Assembly: GCF_028476545.1 (NCBI RefSeq) | Contig: NW_026732587.1 | Span: 1-64,000, forward strand | Reading direction: 5' to 3' | DNA length: 64,000 bases | Source: Physella acuta | Lineage: Eukaryota > Mollusca > Gastropoda > Physidae | Shown here: piece by piece, positions 23,148 through 35,900 of the stretch | Layout of the letters: the number at the start of each line of letters is the position of its first letter | How positions within the stretch are numbered: the stretch's first letter is position 1 | The notes under the pieces: model-generated | Seen by the model: only the letters and a program-made list of their open reading frames with translations | Database searches by the model: none | What the model was told of the DNA's origin: nothing | Position numbers and translations under genes: made by a program

Positions 23148-24221
23148 ATGTCGAGGAACAAATTTTTCGCTTGCATGTTTATACTGATGCTCTTACCATT
23201 TGGTACCAATTCGTTCTTGCTGGAGGCGGTGGGCGCACTGGTAGGGGGAGCCGCAGCTATTGCTGTGGCGCCCATTGCGTTGTCGGCTGCTGGTTTCACT
23301 GCAGGTAGGATTTTGTATGCTAATAGAAATCAATAGATTCAAAATTATTGTCTCAACATAGTTAGAAATCAAAATAAATGCAACATTATTGTCTCAACAT
23401 CGCTATTAGTCGCTACAGATAAACAATTAATGTCTCAACAATATGAGAACTTTTAACACCAACCATTCCTAATCCTCCATGAACAAATAGCTTATTCATG
23501 TAACTGAGATTGTTGCTTCTCGAGACAAAGTATTCTCGATAGGATCCGTCTAGAAATTTCTATATTGCAACCATTTTGGATCTTGTCCAGATAAGCCCAG
23601 CCAAAAAAAAAAAAAAAAACGCCATTTATAAAATATATAAAAAATAGGATATATAAAACATAACACTTGTACTACTAGTTTTAAACCAAATGGAATTTAT
23701 ATAGAGAATATATACTTTTAACAGTGTTCGCCCCTCCCCCCACCGGAAATTTTAGTCCCCCCCCCCGAAAAGTTAAAGTGCCCCCCTCCCCCCCCCCCCC
23801 TCAGAAGACAATCAATAGTCGGCAAGAAACACTGGTCACGGGACTTACCTTGGCATGATACTCCATTTTCATCTATTCTATAGTCATCCGCTTATAATGT
23901 GCATGGAAGGCCCCTCTCGTCAACATCGTTCTAATTTTGGTTTCGGCAAATTGAGTGGAAAAAAGTGTAGGCTATGTTTCTTGATGATTAGAAATGTTTA
24001 AATATGAAATATCTCGGTGTGTTTCAGCTGGTATCGCTGCTGGCTCGTTGGCTGCCACGGCCATGTCCACGGCAGCAACTTATGGAGTTGGTATGGGAGC
24101 CGTGGGAGCTTTACAGGCTGCTGGAGCTGCAGGCATCGGCATGGGGACGGTAGCTGTGAGCGGCCTGGTGGGTGGCATCGCTGGACACGCTGTTAAGCGT
24201 GCAATAGATGAGGACGAGTGA
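23148..24221 (+). CDS. IFI27-like: IFI27/ISG12-like protein, copy 4 (two exons)
   Basis: Exons 23148-23304 and 24028-24221 join in phase 1 to 116 residues. N-terminal hydrophobic MSRNKFFACMFILMLLPFGT looks like a signal peptide, followed by the ISG12 core with VGGAAAIAVAPIALSAAGFT in exon 1 and ATAMSTAATYGVGMGAVGAL in exon 2; the C-terminus is acidic (AIDEDE). Two residues longer at the N-terminus than copies 2/3 and clearly diverged in the second half. Intron 723 bp with GTAGGA donor and TTTCAG acceptor. A short minus-strand frame over exon 2 is a shadow. Confidence 0.92.
23725..23833. mobile_element. Poly-C MITE relic in the intron of ISG12 copy 4
   Basis: From ACAGTGTTCGCCCC to GGCAAGAAACACTG with several C runs; matches the inner part of the MITE in the introns of copies 2 and 3, so the inner insertion predates the split of the three units. 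Confidence 0.5.
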
Positions 24222-24250
24222 GGCCTCAAACTTTTGACCCACGCTGATTC

Positions 24251-24454
24251 CAGAGGCGTAGCGACCCTTCCCTGCGCCCGGGGACAAACTTTCAATTTGG
24301 CGCCCCCCCCCCCCCCCGGAGGAACGTTTATTTATAATACAAAACTGCAGCTAAAATGAGCTTTTGATTTTTTCCAACCCATTTTGGCGCCCCCTTGGGT
24401 CGGCGCCCGTGGACATATGTACCCCCACCCTTTCCTCCACTCGCTACGCCTCTG
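24251..24454. mobile_element. MITE of the CAGAGGCGTAGCGA family, copy a
   Basis: Inverted ends CAGAGGCGTAGCGA and TCGCTACGCCTCTG around C-rich sequence. Flanking 8-mers GCTGATTC and GCTGATTT form a target duplication with one mismatch. hAT-like by target size and CA...TG ends. Confidence 0.85.
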
Positions 24455-25624
24455 GCTGATTTTTTTTATTTTACACCACTGTGGGTCACAATTTTCTGTT
24501 GTTTATAAATAAGCTTAAATGTACTTGTATTTTTTTTTATAATATAGATCTACTCTGTACATCTAAATCAATTAATTTTCAAGTGTAACGTGATCCATTA
24601 CAATGAAAATTTGAACTCACCCAACAAAGAGTTCAATGTCAAGGTTATGATATAATAACAGAAGATCGAATACGTCCTGGAAGAACTCCGTGTTTCCGGT
24701 GCACTACTCATTACATTGTTCATGTCCGCATGAGCAAAGTAATGAAACTACGTGCACTCAGTAACACAGGGAAAATACTTTCTTAACATTTTCGTACACA
24801 CGAAGATGCAGAAAGGATTTTTTTAAAAAAATTAAATAGATCTATGTTTTTGTATCTAGATACTAATTCATATAGAACAAGAGGCTATAATTGATTTTAT
24901 TTGATAAAAACATAAAGTTTGTACTTCAAAACTTAATTATTTCAACAAACAAATTGATTTTTAGAAAACTACTTTGAAAAATATTGGCAATAATTTTTTT
25001 GAAATTTGTATTAAGCACTTTAAAAATATTTAGCTTTTTGATTTTTGACAATAAACAGGTTTTCTCATTATTGTAACCAAATCCTCTATTACAACACAAC
25101 TATGTACAATACAATTATGTTTGTGTTAATTAAGTACTCCGTTCTTTAATACATGTATATCATTTCAAAAATATAAAGTCGGCAATAGTTTCCAAAATAC
25201 TTTTGCTTTAGTAGTTATAAGCATGTGTAATGAATCTATTATGTAGCAAATTAAAGATATAAAAAGACCCATTTTGTTAGTCTACACGTTATTGTTTAAG
25301 CCTGAACGTTGTACCGGTATGCTGGTGTCTGTTGCTTAAGTTAAATATTTTCACATTCCTAACTTGACGTGTGTTATTTGATATCAGTGTTTTGCCAGGC
25401 ATTGGGGACAAAGCTCCGGATATTGTCGGTTCAGTGGTTTTAACTGGTGTGGTGGTGGGGGGTTGGATGGTGTGATGGATTTTAATTTTCCCAGTGTTGG
25501 CTGGGGCAGTGGGGAGGAAATGGGGGGGGGGGGGATGTAGAGGATAAGCCGATGGAATATGAATTGTTTTACAATAGGTCGCCTCAATTCAGCGAACCAC
25601 AACAGTTACAATATGTGCTCAGCT

Positions 25625-25895
25625 CAGAGGCGTAGCGATGGGGGGCAGGGGGGTACATATGTCCCCGGCCCCCGGTAGCCAAAATGGGTTGGAAAAACAA
25701 ATTAAAATGTCATTTTAGCTGCATTTTTGCATTATAAATAGTTTGAGGGGGGGGGGGCGTGCAAATCGAAAGTTTTGAGGGGGGGGGGGGTTGCAAAACA
25801 AAAGCTTGAGGGGGGGATGCAAATTGAAAATTTTCTCCCGAGGAGGGCGCCAAATTGAAAGTTTGTCCGGGCGCTGGAAGGGTCGCTACGCTCTG
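25625..25895. mobile_element. MITE of the CAGAGGCGTAGCGA family, copy b
   Basis: Same ends (right end with one base missing: GGTCGCTACGCTCTG) and G-runs inside. Exact 8-bp target duplication GCTCAGCT (25617-25624 and 25896-25903). Confidence 0.88.
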
Positions 25896-25903
25896 GCTCA
25901 GCT

Positions 25904-26511
25904 GGTGCGGTGGTTGTTAGATGGTGTGATGGGTTTTATTAAGCAGGAGGGTTGGTGGGTTTTAGCTGACACAATGGGTGTTGGCTGTGACACAGGAGGA
26001 GATCTGGGGGGGGGGGGGAGAAGTGTGTAGAGGATAAGCAGATTGTATGGTGTACTGTTTTACAGGAGGTCCATGTTTGTACTTTCGCCTCCATTCAGCG
26101 GACCACAACACATTTACAATCATAGGCATATTTGCACAACTGTGCTTTTTGTTGATCTAGTTTTGCACAAGTATTCAATGCTTCGTAGCTTATGGTGGAG
26201 ATTACATTTTGTGAGATATTTTTCAACGAAAAAAAAAAAATTCCCGTTAAGTAAAATCAGTGATAAAACATGGACAATTCAGCTTTGATTTCTAATAGGA
26301 AAACTGTGAGTAGAACCGGACCTCTGGGGTTAGTAATACAATGCCAAGCAACAAAAGTTTTGTGTCGACTTGTCTAATGAAGATTACGTCACCCCTGATT
26401 AGTCTGGAAGGCTCTATGAAGGCATACACCTAAACCTGGTGACATATATCACACACTGTGACATCATAACATGTTTCTGACTCACAAACAATTTGATGTA
26501 ACATACAAGAC
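25904..26511. other. Intergenic, no gene seen
   Basis: G-rich patch near 26000-26015, otherwise AT-rich. Short open frames show no recognisable family. Confidence 0.5.
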
Positions 26512-26517
26512 TTTATT
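26512..26517 (-). terminator. Poly(A) signal (AATAAA on minus strand)
   Basis: TTTATT on the plus strand at 26512-26517. It could end a long (about 2 kb) 3' UTR of the four-transmembrane gene to its right. Several nearer AT-rich candidates exist, so the choice is uncertain. Confidence 0.3.
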
Positions 26518-26724
26518 GTTGATCAAAATTGTAAATATAAGATTGTTTCAATGTCATTACAAACAACACATTGAGATTTTTAAAAAATTAAGTACAAGAG
26601 ATCAAAGTCCTAAAACAACAAAAATTTGTCAATAGAAAAACATGAAAATATTGCACAGAATCAGAAATGCTTCAGGTATTATAAAAATGCTGATGGTACA
26701 AACAAAACAAGTTGTGTTTTGTTC

Positions 26725-27160
26725 TACAACTTCAGAATGTTGTACCTGTTGTGTAGGTTTTGTTAGTCTTGTTGTATGTAGGTCTGTAGATTTTGTTGTC
26801 ATACAACTTCAGAATGTTGTACCTGTTGTGTAGGTTTTGTTAGTCTTGTATGTAGGTCTGTAGATTTTGTTGTCATACAACTTCAGAATGTTGTACCTGT
26901 TGTGTAGGTTTTGTTAGTCTTGTTGTATGTAGGTCTGTAGATTTTGTTGTCATACAACTTCAGACTGTTGTACTGTTGTGTAGGTTTTGTTAGTCTTGTT
27001 GTATGTAGGTCTGTTGATTTTGTTGTCATACAACTTCAGACTGTTGTACTGTTGTGGAGGTTTTGTTAGTCTTGTTGTATGTAGGTCTGTAGATTTTGTT
27101 GTCATACAACTTCAGACTGTTGTACTGTTGTGGAGGTTTTGTTAGTAGGTCTTAAGATTT
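26725..27160. repeat. Minisatellite of about 77-bp units
   Basis: About six units containing ACAACTTCAGAATGTTGTAC and AGGTTTTGTTAGTCTTG, with internal deletions. Lies in the presumed 3' UTR or downstream flank of the minus-strand gene. Confidence 0.85.
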
Positions 27161-28505
27161 TGTAATTAAGATGAGGAAGTAAAAACAAGTACACCTTAAA
27201 TGTAACACTGCAACTACTAAAAAATGGAGCAAACAATGAAGCTAATCAAGAACCTCTGTAACACAGTGCTGGAGCTATGTCAGGAGTTTTAACTTTGGTA
27301 CTTCACAGATTTCCATGAAGGAGAAAACTACCATGTTAAAATGTCTCTATGGTTGAAATCATGTCCTTAAGATCCAGCATATACTTCAGCCATTTGTTGC
27401 TGGTCTAGAGCTTCTGGAAACATTTTATACAGATTAAATGAACAAAGGATAGGCAGATTTATTTCAGGACAGTGCTGGAAGTAGAAATGCTAAACATAAA
27501 ATATTTTATCCTACATGACAATGCTAGATAGATAGAAAAGCTATACATGAAAATATATAATAAAAACATGGAACATTTTATCCTGAGACATTTTGTCAAA
27601 GTAACTTGTGGCTAACTTGCCAGCCTGACTGTGTAGATATGGCATTCAGTGAAAGGTTTGTTTACACTTTGTTGTTAAAGATTGAAGTTTTTTTTAAAGA
27701 ACATTAAATAAAGTCATAACAAAAACAGTCAAGTGTTACATTACACCTCAGCCTCTAGGTAGTAAATATCATGAGTATCATTTAAGATATAACTCAATAA
27801 AGAGCATATATAACATGTTTGATGGTACAGCATACGTCTAATGTACTATTGTAACAGTACACACAATACTTAAATAGTGCAAACTGAGATATACAAACAC
27901 TGAAGTGGCATCACAAAGGTGTGATGTTCACAGTAACAGATCTATTTATGAAGGAGCTAAAATACTACATCAATACAAAGAAAACATTCAAGTTAAACAG
28001 GAACTATTCAATAAACAGTTGTGAATTTCTATAAAAGCAATATAGCTAAATAGTGAGGTATATGTTTTTTACACATTTTTTAGCAACAAAAAATTGTAAA
28101 TAGAAACTAATTATACAACATAATTATCTCACAGGGAATATGTATACATGAAAAAAAATCACTTTGATTATTTAGCTAAAATAGTTTTGTATATAAACTA
28201 ATATAGACCAACGACAGCATCACTGCGAGAGGCTAGTCAATGGTGTGATTTAGCAAAGGATATCTAGAAATCTAAACTAAAAATGTTTTAGTGAACTGTC
28301 TCTGCCTAAAATAAAATCTTGTGTTTTAAGTGTATTGTAAACAAAGTTTTTTCAACAACAAAAAATTAATGGTACAAGTTTTGGCTACTCCTGACTAACA
28401 GGGATGTTAGACAAACTAACTAGTTAAATTCCATGATGATAATATTGTGGCATAAATTTTTTTTTGTCTTTATATATTTTCAGTAACTCTATCTTCAATG
28501 TTGCC
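27161..28505 (-). other. Presumed 3' UTR / flank of the four-transmembrane gene
   Basis: AT-rich, without open frames worth calling on either strand. Its assignment as 3' UTR is an inference from position. Confidence 0.35.
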
Positions 28506-31500
28506 TCACGTAGGTATGTCATCAGGCAGGTCTGCCATATTCCTTGGGTCACCCATCATCATCTCATTTTTCTTCTTGTAAAAGCAAACAGCAAAAGCTG
28601 CACTTACAGCAAATAATAAAGCTAGGGCGATTCCAAAAACCTGGCAAAGTAAGAAATAATTTTTTTTATATGTGCACTAAAGTAAGTAATAAAATCTATT
28701 TTAAAATATTGTGTTGCAAATTATTGACTTGAATGTGAGCCAATTTACAAAAAAAAATAATAGGTACACGATGACCTTGAATATAACAAACAATATTTTA
28801 CTAAAGTTTTTAGTTTATACATTTCAATCAATTCAAATGGATTTAAAACACTCCTTTTTGGGCAATCAACCTTAATGTTAGTGGCTTGTTAATCAGTCAT
28901 TGTAGACTCCAAAACATTTAAACTAAATAAAGAAAAGAACAGAGCAAAAAAAAAATATTCCTAAAATGAATAAGTGGTTACCAGAGCTGACTGGAGGGCA
29001 CTGAAGTTTAAACCTGCTTCCCTTACAGCCAGAGACTTCCCCAAATTGGAGAGGGAATGTGCCAGAACAACAGATGCGATGAATGTGAGAAGACTCATTG
29101 AACTGCTAATTACAATGTCCTAAAAGATGTTAAGATGAAATCATCATATTTTATTATACACATTTTTTGGAGAATATTGCTCATTGAACAGGCATATGTT
29201 GTATTAAAATATAAATAGAATCCTACCAAACAAGGTGAAAAGACTCGTGGGATCCACAGCATGGAGTAGATAATCACACACAGCAAGAAGAGAAGTGACA
29301 CCATGCCAATCATCATAAAGAAAACAATGTTACCACCTTGATCATAGTCACCACTATTCAAATCGGAATATTTTACACCTTTGTCTTTCCATCCAAAGCA
29401 TATAGAAACTATGATTAATGCAAATAGCTGTGGATAGCATTAAAAGAAAACAATTATTAAGCATTAAGAAATATATAGTTGAGATAAACAATAACATAAA
29501 TTAACTTGCTATTTAAGGCAGTTTAAAAAAATATTTTGTAATTAACGTAAAAGAAATGAACAATATCCTAATTTATAAAAGCCCAATGTGCGCACATCTC
29601 TCTCTCTCTCTCTCTCTCTTTCTCTGTCCGCAAAAAATTTTCGCCGGACATCACGTCAGAAACGGCAGCGATATATCGAGAATTTTTTACGGACTTTTGT
29701 TGAAAATAATATGTTAGATGTTTTAAATGTATAACCACAATTTTACTTAAAGAAGAAAAATAAAAATTTAAGGCGTATTCGAATGTAGAGAAACAGTATT
29801 ATTTATGCAACCGGAAAAGCATTAATATATGTGAAAAAGAACGCATAAAACTGTGACGTCGCTATTGCTTATACATTAACTAATGACGTCATCTGCCGTG
29901 TTAAGAATGAAAAGAAATGAACTATTTCATTCAAATTTGATTTAGATCTACGTACACTATGAAATGTATACAATACAATTTTTCCGGCCTAAACTCATAA
30001 AATTTATTTTATGTATTTGGATTCTAGATCTAGAGATTCTAGATCTAGACTAAATCTAAATCTAAATCTACGCAATAACTAGATCTAGACGTAGACGCTA
30101 AGATCTAGATTTAGACTCTAACTTCTCTAAAATCAATTCCAAAAATAAATGTCTATATTAGGACTAAACTATTTCAAGACTTATTTATTTTATACAAAAT
30201 CTTTGTTTGGAACTGGCTAATTTGGGATAAAAAATTAATTTGAAAGAATAGGCATATTCGCGTAAGTTAAGATTTTAAAATACGTGTTTCATTCTCCGTA
30301 TTTTATAAGGTGCCTAAATAGCGGAGATGTTAGTGTACATTAAACCACGCAGGTGGTGCGGGTTCGAGACACAGCAAGTCAACTTGGTTAATGTATTCTT
30401 TTTTATTATGCTCGGGCTAAATTTAAAAAAAAAATTCTTTTAGGAATCTAGATCTAGATCTAGATTGTCGGGTGTCCGATAGGGCACTTCCCGGCGCCGC
30501 AGGCGCTTCAAATTTGGCATGATCTTGCCTTGGTGCGACAGAACACGGGGGCCGGTTGGCCGAAAAGTCTACGATGTGGGGGTCAAAACTGACCTCGACT
30601 GACCGGTACCTTATATGAGCTATAAATCGAAAAAAAATGTCCACGGAGGAACCTCTTCATAACTCTTGAGGTCGTAGACCGACCTTCGGGCGAATTAATT
30701 AAGCATTCAAATTCTCAATGTTTTCGAAAGCCTAAGCGAAGCTGGGCAGCATGCCTAGTGATAACAAGAATGAAGTGTGCCTCACTGCCAAATCCAATTT
30801 TATATTATTGATCAAACCTGACAAATTTCTTTTTCATGTGTACAATAAATGTTAACAAAGAGCAGGCTGTTATGAATCAGGTTTCTTCCATTTCTTGACT
30901 TTGTCTATTATGATTGTAACGATAAAAATGTGCTATCTAAAAACAGTGTTCTCCCAGCACTCCCAGCACCAGAGGCGTAGCGATCCTTTCCAGCGCCTGG
31001 GGACAAACTTTCGATTTGCACCCCCCCCCTCAAGCTTTTGATTTGCACCCCCCCTCAAACTTTCGATTTGCACCCCCCCCCCTCAGGATTTTGATTTGCA
31101 CCCCCTCTCAAACTTTCGATTTGCACCCCCGTCAAGCTTTCAATTTATTTTTCCAACCCATTTTGACGCCCTCTAAGGTCGGCGCCCGGGCCTCGCTACG
31201 CCTCTGCACAGCACTAGAAATGTATATTTGTATTACTGTATATAAAGAATCCAGTGAATGCCGAATGTTACAAACCATGTTTGTTGGAACAAGGTGTGTT
31301 GAATATTTTAATCTTTAAAGGGAATTTAGTTAATCATTTTCTAGCTTTATGAAACTACATTTTTAAAAGCATGTACTAGATTCTAGATCTATATCTATCT
31401 GATATTGATTTACTTTATTTTTAACAGCTGTGAAAACTCATGAGTTTTTTGTTGTTGGTTTTTGAGGGGGTGTGGGGGTAGCACACTGCAACATGTACTT

Positions 31501-32552
31501 AATTTTTGTATTTCAGGACAGTTGTCATATTTTTAAAAAAAAGATCAGCATAAATGATAATTATTGTGACATCATTCTCATGATGATTCTGATTCAACTA
31601 GAATTCCTAGAAATAGAAGTTCGGCTGGAGGTCGAGTTCAAATTTGAAATGGACACGAGCGAGAAAACTCTCAAAGGTATTTGAGAGGTGTATAAATTCA
31701 TTTAAAAATCATGCACAGCGTAGTTACAATTAATATGGTTATAAAATCCTGTCTATCTGGTTTTTTTCGGACTTTACTAAAGATTGGATGTATTTGATGT
31801 TTATAATATTTTCGGTAACTAAATAAAAATTTAAAAAAAAGCAAAAACAATTTGGTTTTCACGTGTAATGGCGACATAAACAATGGCATCCTGCTATTGG
31901 ATAGGCCGCCATTGATTTTATTGTACACATTGTAAGCTAAAAATAGAAAACTAGGTCATGGGGTTTTAAATTTGCATTATTATTTAAAAACTTGATCTGC
32001 AAAGTTTTGTAAACAAATAGTTATCGATCACTAAGTTACTGTACAGCCAATCAATATTTGTCTTACGAAAGTGAAACATCCGGTTATAACTTAGGCTTGA
32101 TGAAAATAAATAGAAATGTAGCCTTAAACTCAACAAATTATTTTCAAGTTCTCTGGATTTGCAACTTTTATAGCATTTATTCTAAAAATATAAAATTTCT
32201 AAATTAATTTTAGGCTTAAGTTTTTATTTATTTTTTTTTTTTTTACGGTCTAAATCTAAAAAGCACGTTTTTATTCCATGTCAACAACATTGGGGACGGA
32301 ATCTCGTCAACTCGCTCGCCTCCATTAGATCTACAGTTTACTGAACTGAGTTCATTTTTAGTTGAGTTACTTGATTCTGAAGTGACATAATGTCAAATTA
32401 ACCAAAACATCAAAAACTTAGATTCTAATTGATTGTTATTCATGTAAACTGCTTTAAATAGGAGCGATCGTAAGTGAACTTAATACCATCTCAACCACTC
32501 TAACTGTATTTTCGGGAGTAAAGAACAGACGCATTCTTCCACAGGCAGCCAT
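28506..32552 (-). CDS. Four-transmembrane MARVEL-like protein (four exons)
   Basis: Minus-strand exons 32487-32552, 29227-29427, 28982-29119 and 28506-28640 all join in phase 0 to 179 residues. Four hydrophobic spans are seen: around LFALIIVSICFGW (residues about 20-35), NIVFFMMIGMVSLLFLLCVI (about 56-80), IVISSSMSLLTFIASVVLA (about 91-110) and VFGIALALLFAVSAAFAVCF (136-155), then a short cytoplasmic tail with KKK and an acidic DLPDD end. Topology and size suggest the MARVEL/synaptogyrin/CKLF-like class; no exact orthologue is recognised. Exon 1 (MAACGRMRLFFTPENTVRVV...) is chosen because it adds the polar start and opening of span 1 in frame and ends at a GT; its donor (GTATTA) is weak. Shares a divergent promoter with IFT172. 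Confidence 0.72.
29598..29622. repeat. CT microsatellite in intron 1
   Basis: A run of about 11 CT dinucleotides with one TTT interruption, within intron 1 of the minus-strand gene. Confidence 0.85.
30305..30435 (+). mobile_element. tRNA-derived SINE-like element
   Basis: TAGCGGAGATG (30319-30329) fits the Pol III A box TRGYNNARNNG exactly, and GGTTCGAGACA (30361-30371) fits the B box GGTTCGANNCC with one change. Box spacing (31 nt) is as in tRNA-derived SINEs, and an A-run ends it near 30424-30433. It is not a functional tRNA: the cloverleaf is not evident. Confidence 0.6.
30970..31206. mobile_element. MITE of the CAGAGGCGTAGCGA family, copy c
   Basis: Ends CAGAGGCGTAGCGA and TCGCTACGCCTCTG around CCCCCCTCAAACTTTCGATT repeats. 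Flanking CCCAGCAC / CACAGCAC is an 8-bp target duplication with one mismatch. Lies in intron 1 of the minus-strand gene. Confidence 0.85.
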
Positions 32553-32900
32553 CTTTAAACAATTAATATTGTTAAGGAGATTGGAACTTTTCGAACATTT
32601 TATAATGTCCTTATTATTTTATTTTTAAAAATCTATGAAAAATCTTGATATTAAAATTAATAAATATCTAACGCAAATATAATTTAAATGTCAAGATTTA
32701 TTATAAAGAATAAATAATGTACATTCATAATATACGAAAACAAGGCTAAAGTTAAATGACATCCGTTGCTAACATTCCAGCAAGTGCGCGTCTATGTGAA
32801 CTAACGTTTAAGTAAACTTTGTGAAATTTTCAACAACAGCTAGATCTAGCTGGATAACAATTGTTATTGTCCGTTATAACGGACTATCAACACTTTCAGA
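32553..32900. promoter_or_regulatory. Divergent promoter, four-TM gene / IFT172
   Basis: 348 bp separate the two start codons on opposite strands, so core promoters and both leaders must fit here. It is AT-rich on the left and contains three perfect palindromes on the right. A GTTGCTAAC near 32765 is at best a half X-box (RFX site of ciliary genes). Confidence 0.55.
32837..32884. promoter_or_regulatory. Three consecutive perfect palindromes
   Basis: CAGCTAGATCTAGCTG (32837-32852), ATAACAATTGTTAT (32854-32867) and GTCCGTTATAACGGAC (32869-32884), each perfect and separated by one base. The third contains two inverted MYB-type cores (CCGTTA/TAACGG). They end 16 nt before the IFT172 start codon. 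Confidence 0.85.
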
Positions 32901-35900
32901 ATGCAGTTAAAGCATATGAAAACCCTTTTAACGCCCATGGTAAAAATGTAGATTGAAACTTAGACAAGACAGAAACGTTGATCTAGATTCTAATTCTAGT
33001 ACTAGATCTAGATCTAGTAGATTGTAGATCTCTAGTTAGATTAGAACTGAATAACTGAAATAAAATTTTAAAACCTAGATTCTAGATAGTAGATACTAGA
33101 TAGATTCCTAAATCAAATTCTAGATCTAATTACCAATATTACTACTAGAACTAGATCTATACGTTGTAGACTTTTGCTACACTTTAGATCTAGTGGTGTA
33201 GTAGATCTAGAATTTCATTGAAACTGAGCTACACTAGGTTTAACTACAGATGTGTCAGATGGATGTACTTGTTGGAGATCAAATTCTAGAGTAGACTAGG
33301 ACTTATTAAGTTGTTGTGTTGTATACCTATTTAAAATTATTTTTAAGTTGTTTCTGTTATTGGTTAGATCATTTTTTTGTTAACTTTAAAGGGGTTATTG
33401 CTTTAACCAGATAATCCACTGCATAGTAAAAGTATGTATGATGTAGTAATATTATTATTAAGTAACAAAATTAGATATTTTACAAATTTAAAACTCATGA
33501 TATTTTTTTCCAGGATGGTGCAGCCAAAATATGTGCAATAGCATTTTCTCCCAACAATCAGAAGTTAGCTGTGTGCACCTCAGACAGAGTGATTTTACTG
33601 TTTGATGAACAAGGAGAGAAGAGAGACAAATTTTCTCTAAAACCAGCTGACTCCAAAGTGAGCATTGATTCATGTTGCTCTATATTGATTGGTGGAAGAT
33701 AAGCTATTAGTTTTTAAAAATTATTATTAATTGTTTCAATCCAAAGTCTCTTAAATGCAAAATCTGAATTAAAAGTCGCAAGGCCTACTGCTCTATTTCT
33801 AAAATTGTTTTTGTTAATTTTTATCAATTAAATTTTTAAGAAAACTTATATTTTAACTTAAACCTGCAATAATAATAATAAAAGTAAATTTTATGCTAAC
33901 AGTATACTGCATATTTAAAAATATTTACAATAAATAAGTTAGAATATTTCAATTTCTTTTAAATATAATGTACTCTAAATATCATTGTATATAGTATGGA
34001 AAAAAAAGCTACACAGTAAAAGGATTAGCCTTTTCAAGTGATTCATCAAAAATTGCAGTTGGCCAAACTGACAACATTATCTATGTTTACAAGATTGGTG
34101 ATGAATGGTAAGTAGTTATTTTGTTTTCCCTTAGATAGAAATTAGTAGGCTTATGTTACATTATTTTTCAAATAAATGGTATTAAATTTATTTATATTTA
34201 TTACTGAATTCTATAGGGGAGAGAAGAAAGTGATTTGTAACAAATTCGTACAGCAGAGTGCAGTGACTTGTTTGATTTGGCCACCAGACCAACTGATTAT
34301 TTGTGGTCTGGCTGATGGAAAGGTGAGTCATACATTTCTAGAATTCAAAGGTCATATATACAAATGGGTCATATAAAAATGTTTAATAATATAAATATTT
34401 ACTACAAACATTCAGTCTTATATCAATGTGTAATGTTCTTTAATTTTCTAATGTGTTAGAAACTGGTAGTAAAACTTGAGACACTTTTTTTTTTTAAAAT
34501 CATGATTCAAACTTTGTTTGCGGTGGTGTTTTATGAGTTCTATTTGCAGTCTTACAAAAGTAATTTGATATTATAGGTACGTTCAGCAAACATTCGAACC
34601 AACAAATCAGCAACAGTATATGGCACAGAATCTTATGTTGTTTCCCTGGCCTGCAAGTAAGTTGATGTTGGTCACTTTATATCTTATTGTAGGCCTACAC
34701 GGTACTTATTTAAATCACCTGAAACCATTCTGGTGATCATTCATTATATGATCTTGTTTGTATAGCTGGATTTTTTACTTATCATGTGTGTATCTTTGGC
34801 AGCCCATCTGGAAAAGGAATCCTTTCAGGACATGCTGATGGCTCAATTATTCGTTACTTCTTTGATGATGAGGGAACGGGTGATTCTCAGGTACATCATT
34901 TTATGACAATAAAACTCATTTATGCTTGTCATTCGAACGTGTAAAATCTAAATAATTTCTTAGTTATAAGGGTTTGATTTATTTTTTTAAAACTTAAACA
35001 TGTATATACCATTCTTTAATGCTTTATTGTAAATATTTTTATGTACTAATATGTTTTATTACATTTTCTGTCTAGGGTAAAATTGCCACCCACCCCTCTC
35101 CACCATATGCTTTAGCATTTTCCCAGAATGCAATAGTGGCAGCAGGCTGTGACAAACGTATCATATCATATGGCAGAGATGGGCGAAGTTTTCAACATTT
35201 TGACTTCAGCAGGGACTATGATGAGCATGAGTTTACTGTGGCTGTGTGCTCACCCAGTGGCCAGAATGTTGTCATTGGGAGTTTTGACAAGTAGGCTGTC
35301 TTAAACATTTTAAACATTTATACGGTAACCTGTCATTGATGACTGAGCTTTTTAAAACATAAGATTATACATGTTTACTATATTGTTGCAGCTTTTAATT
35401 TATGTTTTTATTTTTACATTTCAGATTGAGAGTACTGAATTGGAGTCCTCGTCGACAAGTGTGGGAAGAGCCAAAGTTGAAAGAAATCCCAAATTTATAC
35501 ACTGTTACAGCTCTGTCTTGGAAGAAAGATGGATCCAGAGTTGTTGTGGTAAGTGTTGCATGAAACAGGCCAGTTTTTAGGATTTACTGAGTTGTTGAAG
35601 CCATTTACACATTGTTGTTTTAAATTTTAGTAATTTAGTATTAAAAAAGATAATCTTATTTATAAATTCAACAGTTGCTCCAGTGCAACTTATTCCTCTG
35701 AGCCAATAGTTTCATAAGTTTATGTTTTTTAATACAGGTATTAAAGTTAAAATTATTTTCATGATAATATTTTAATTTTCAAAGAATGTTTTTAAAAGCA
35801 ATTATTTATTTTTATTTGTTCAGTACCAAAATAATTATTCCTAACTTATTTGTTTGCTCAATTAAAACCATATGAATAATATAATGTGTATTGCAACCAG

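Larger units (their letters stand above)
18943..25900 (+). repeat. Segmental duplication unit 3 (holds ISG12 copy 4), diverged
   Basis: The first 1 kb (to about 19945) is nearly identical to unit 2. After two nested insertions the homology resumes at 21412 at clearly lower identity and runs through ISG12 copy 4, its 3' flank (24640-24830 matches 11150-11330) and a degenerate start of the G/T minisatellite near 25400. The right edge is not sharp. Confidence 0.75.

Noticed and set aside
30319-30371. tRNA gene
   Set aside because: A and B boxes are present but no cloverleaf or acceptor stem is seen; fits a SINE head better.
32765-32773. Possible X-box (RFX site) GTTGCTAAC
   Set aside because: Only one half-site fits; the second half is not recognisable.
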